The notes under the pieces are model-generated. The model saw only the letters and a list, made by a program, of their open reading frames with translations, had not been told where the DNA came from and did no database searches. This document shows, piece by piece, positions 6,632-6,879 of a DNA stretch of 6,879 nt. Positions within the stretch are counted from its first letter, which is position 1, and the number at the start of each line of letters is the position of its first letter. The stretch comes from Oscillospiraceae bacterium (GTDB lineage: Bacteria; Bacillota; Clostridia; Oscillospirales; Ruminococcaceae): the NCBI GenBank assembly GCA_031285945.1, contig JAITVF010000010.1:1-6879 (forward strand). Direction: 5' to 3'. The position numbers and the translations under genes were made by a program.

Positions 6632-6729
6632 CTCTATTTACCTGCGTTTCTCCCCCCGAAGGGGGGAGAAACACGTATAGCTTAGTGGGTGTTCCCCGCT
6701 TCCGGCGGGGAACACCGGGGTAAATAGAG
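6632..6729 (+). repeat. Intergenic three-way-junction repeat element, right copy
   Basis: An 11-bp perfect inverted repeat, CTCTATTTACC (6632-6642) and GGTAAATAGAG (6719-6729), closes a junction holding two perfect 12-bp hairpins. Hairpin A pairs 6646-6657 with 6661-6672 around a GAA loop. Hairpin B pairs 6688-6699 with 6705-6716 around a five-base loop. TATTTACC at the left end and GGGTAAATA at the right (6718-6726) match the left element at 529-611 (8/8 and 8/9). There is no T run after either hairpin on either strand, so it is not a plain terminator. I see no clear target-site duplication. It is probably a non-autonomous mobile or MITE-like element. Confidence 0.75.
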
Positions 6730-6740
6730 GGAATCAATTG

Positions 6741-6879
6741 TCATTCTTTTGCAGGCGGCTCTGTGAGGAATCCCTTGTGGAATTCTCGAAAGGCCGCATC
6801 ATTATTTTCAACCATATCAAAAGCATTACAACACTTCCACTTGCCGCCTGCCATGCCGAGATAGCCGTCTTTCAATTCC
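6741..6879 (-). CDS. Unrecognised protein, C-terminal 45 codons only
   Basis: The minus-strand frame is open from the right window edge to a TGA at 6741-6743. The visible residues read ELKDGYLGMAGGKWKCCN, then AFDMVENNDAAFREFHKG, ending FLTEPPAKE. A Gly-Gly-Lys-Trp-Lys-Cys-Cys stretch and an acidic, amphipathic tail can be seen, but I do not recognise the family and name no function. GC content is about 47% by hand count, visibly lower than the rest of the window (one line of the permease gene counts at about 68%), and codons such as AAT, GAT, TTT and AAA are frequent. This may mark a different origin or simply a low-GC gene. The right-hand repeat begins 11 bp after its stop codon. Confidence 0.55.
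   Translation of the reverse strand, partial: ELKDGYLGMAGGKWKCCNAFDMVENNDAAFREFHKGFLTEPPAKE

Noticed and set aside
6632..6729. CRISPR-like or tandem repeat
   Set aside because: The structure is a single palindromic junction; there are no regularly spaced identical repeats or spacers.
6407..6737. Two longer minus-strand frames through 6407-6631 and 6510-6737
   Set aside because: Both give Arg/Pro/Gly/Ser-rich, unnatural translations and cross the hairpins; the third frame in this stretch looks more protein-like and was kept as a remnant.

Overview
The window looks like chromosomal DNA from a GC-rich anaerobic Firmicute, most likely of the class Clostridia. The grounds are strong Shine-Dalgarno sites, a TetR/ABC/FtsX/HlyD gene set typical of monoderm bacteria, a two-cluster Fe-S aldo/keto reductase common in anaerobes, and GC-rich intergenic hairpin repeats of the kind scattered through gut Clostridia genomes. 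This assignment is inference from gene content; no ribosomal or other marker gene is present.

Layout. At the left edge lies the 3' end of a plus-strand aldo/keto reductase with a C-terminal ferredoxin-like tail (1-407). A 216-bp convergent intergenic region (408-623) holds a bidirectional terminator hairpin, a 17-bp direct repeat (one mismatch) and a folded repeat element. A tight minus-strand operon then runs from 5722 down to 624, in transcription order: TetR regulator, ABC ATPase, two-domain FtsX/MacB-type permease, HlyD-type membrane fusion protein. Junctions are +2 nt, a 4-nt GTGA overlap, and +4 nt, so the four genes are almost certainly cotranscribed and translationally coupled. The product is a regulated ABC export or membrane-stress pump of unknown substrate.

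The divergent control region (5723-5882) is very legible. The operon has a TTGACA-N18-TATAAT promoter, and two overlapping 20-bp palindromes sit over its transcription start, which suggests TetR autorepression. A separate extended -10 promoter fires rightwards into a RimJ/RimL-like GNAT acetyltransferase (5883-6458).

The right end (6459-6879) holds a hairpin terminator, a probable 3' remnant of a minus-strand gene (6510-6630), a 98-bp three-way-junction repeat (6632-6729) and the C-terminal 45 codons of an unrecognised minus-strand gene of lower GC content (about 47% by hand count). The two folded repeats near the ends share terminal motifs and architecture and lie in the same orientation.

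I see no CRISPR array, tRNA, rRNA, transposase or phage gene. The efflux operon is a familiar type. The least explained material is the repeat family and the right-edge gene fragments.
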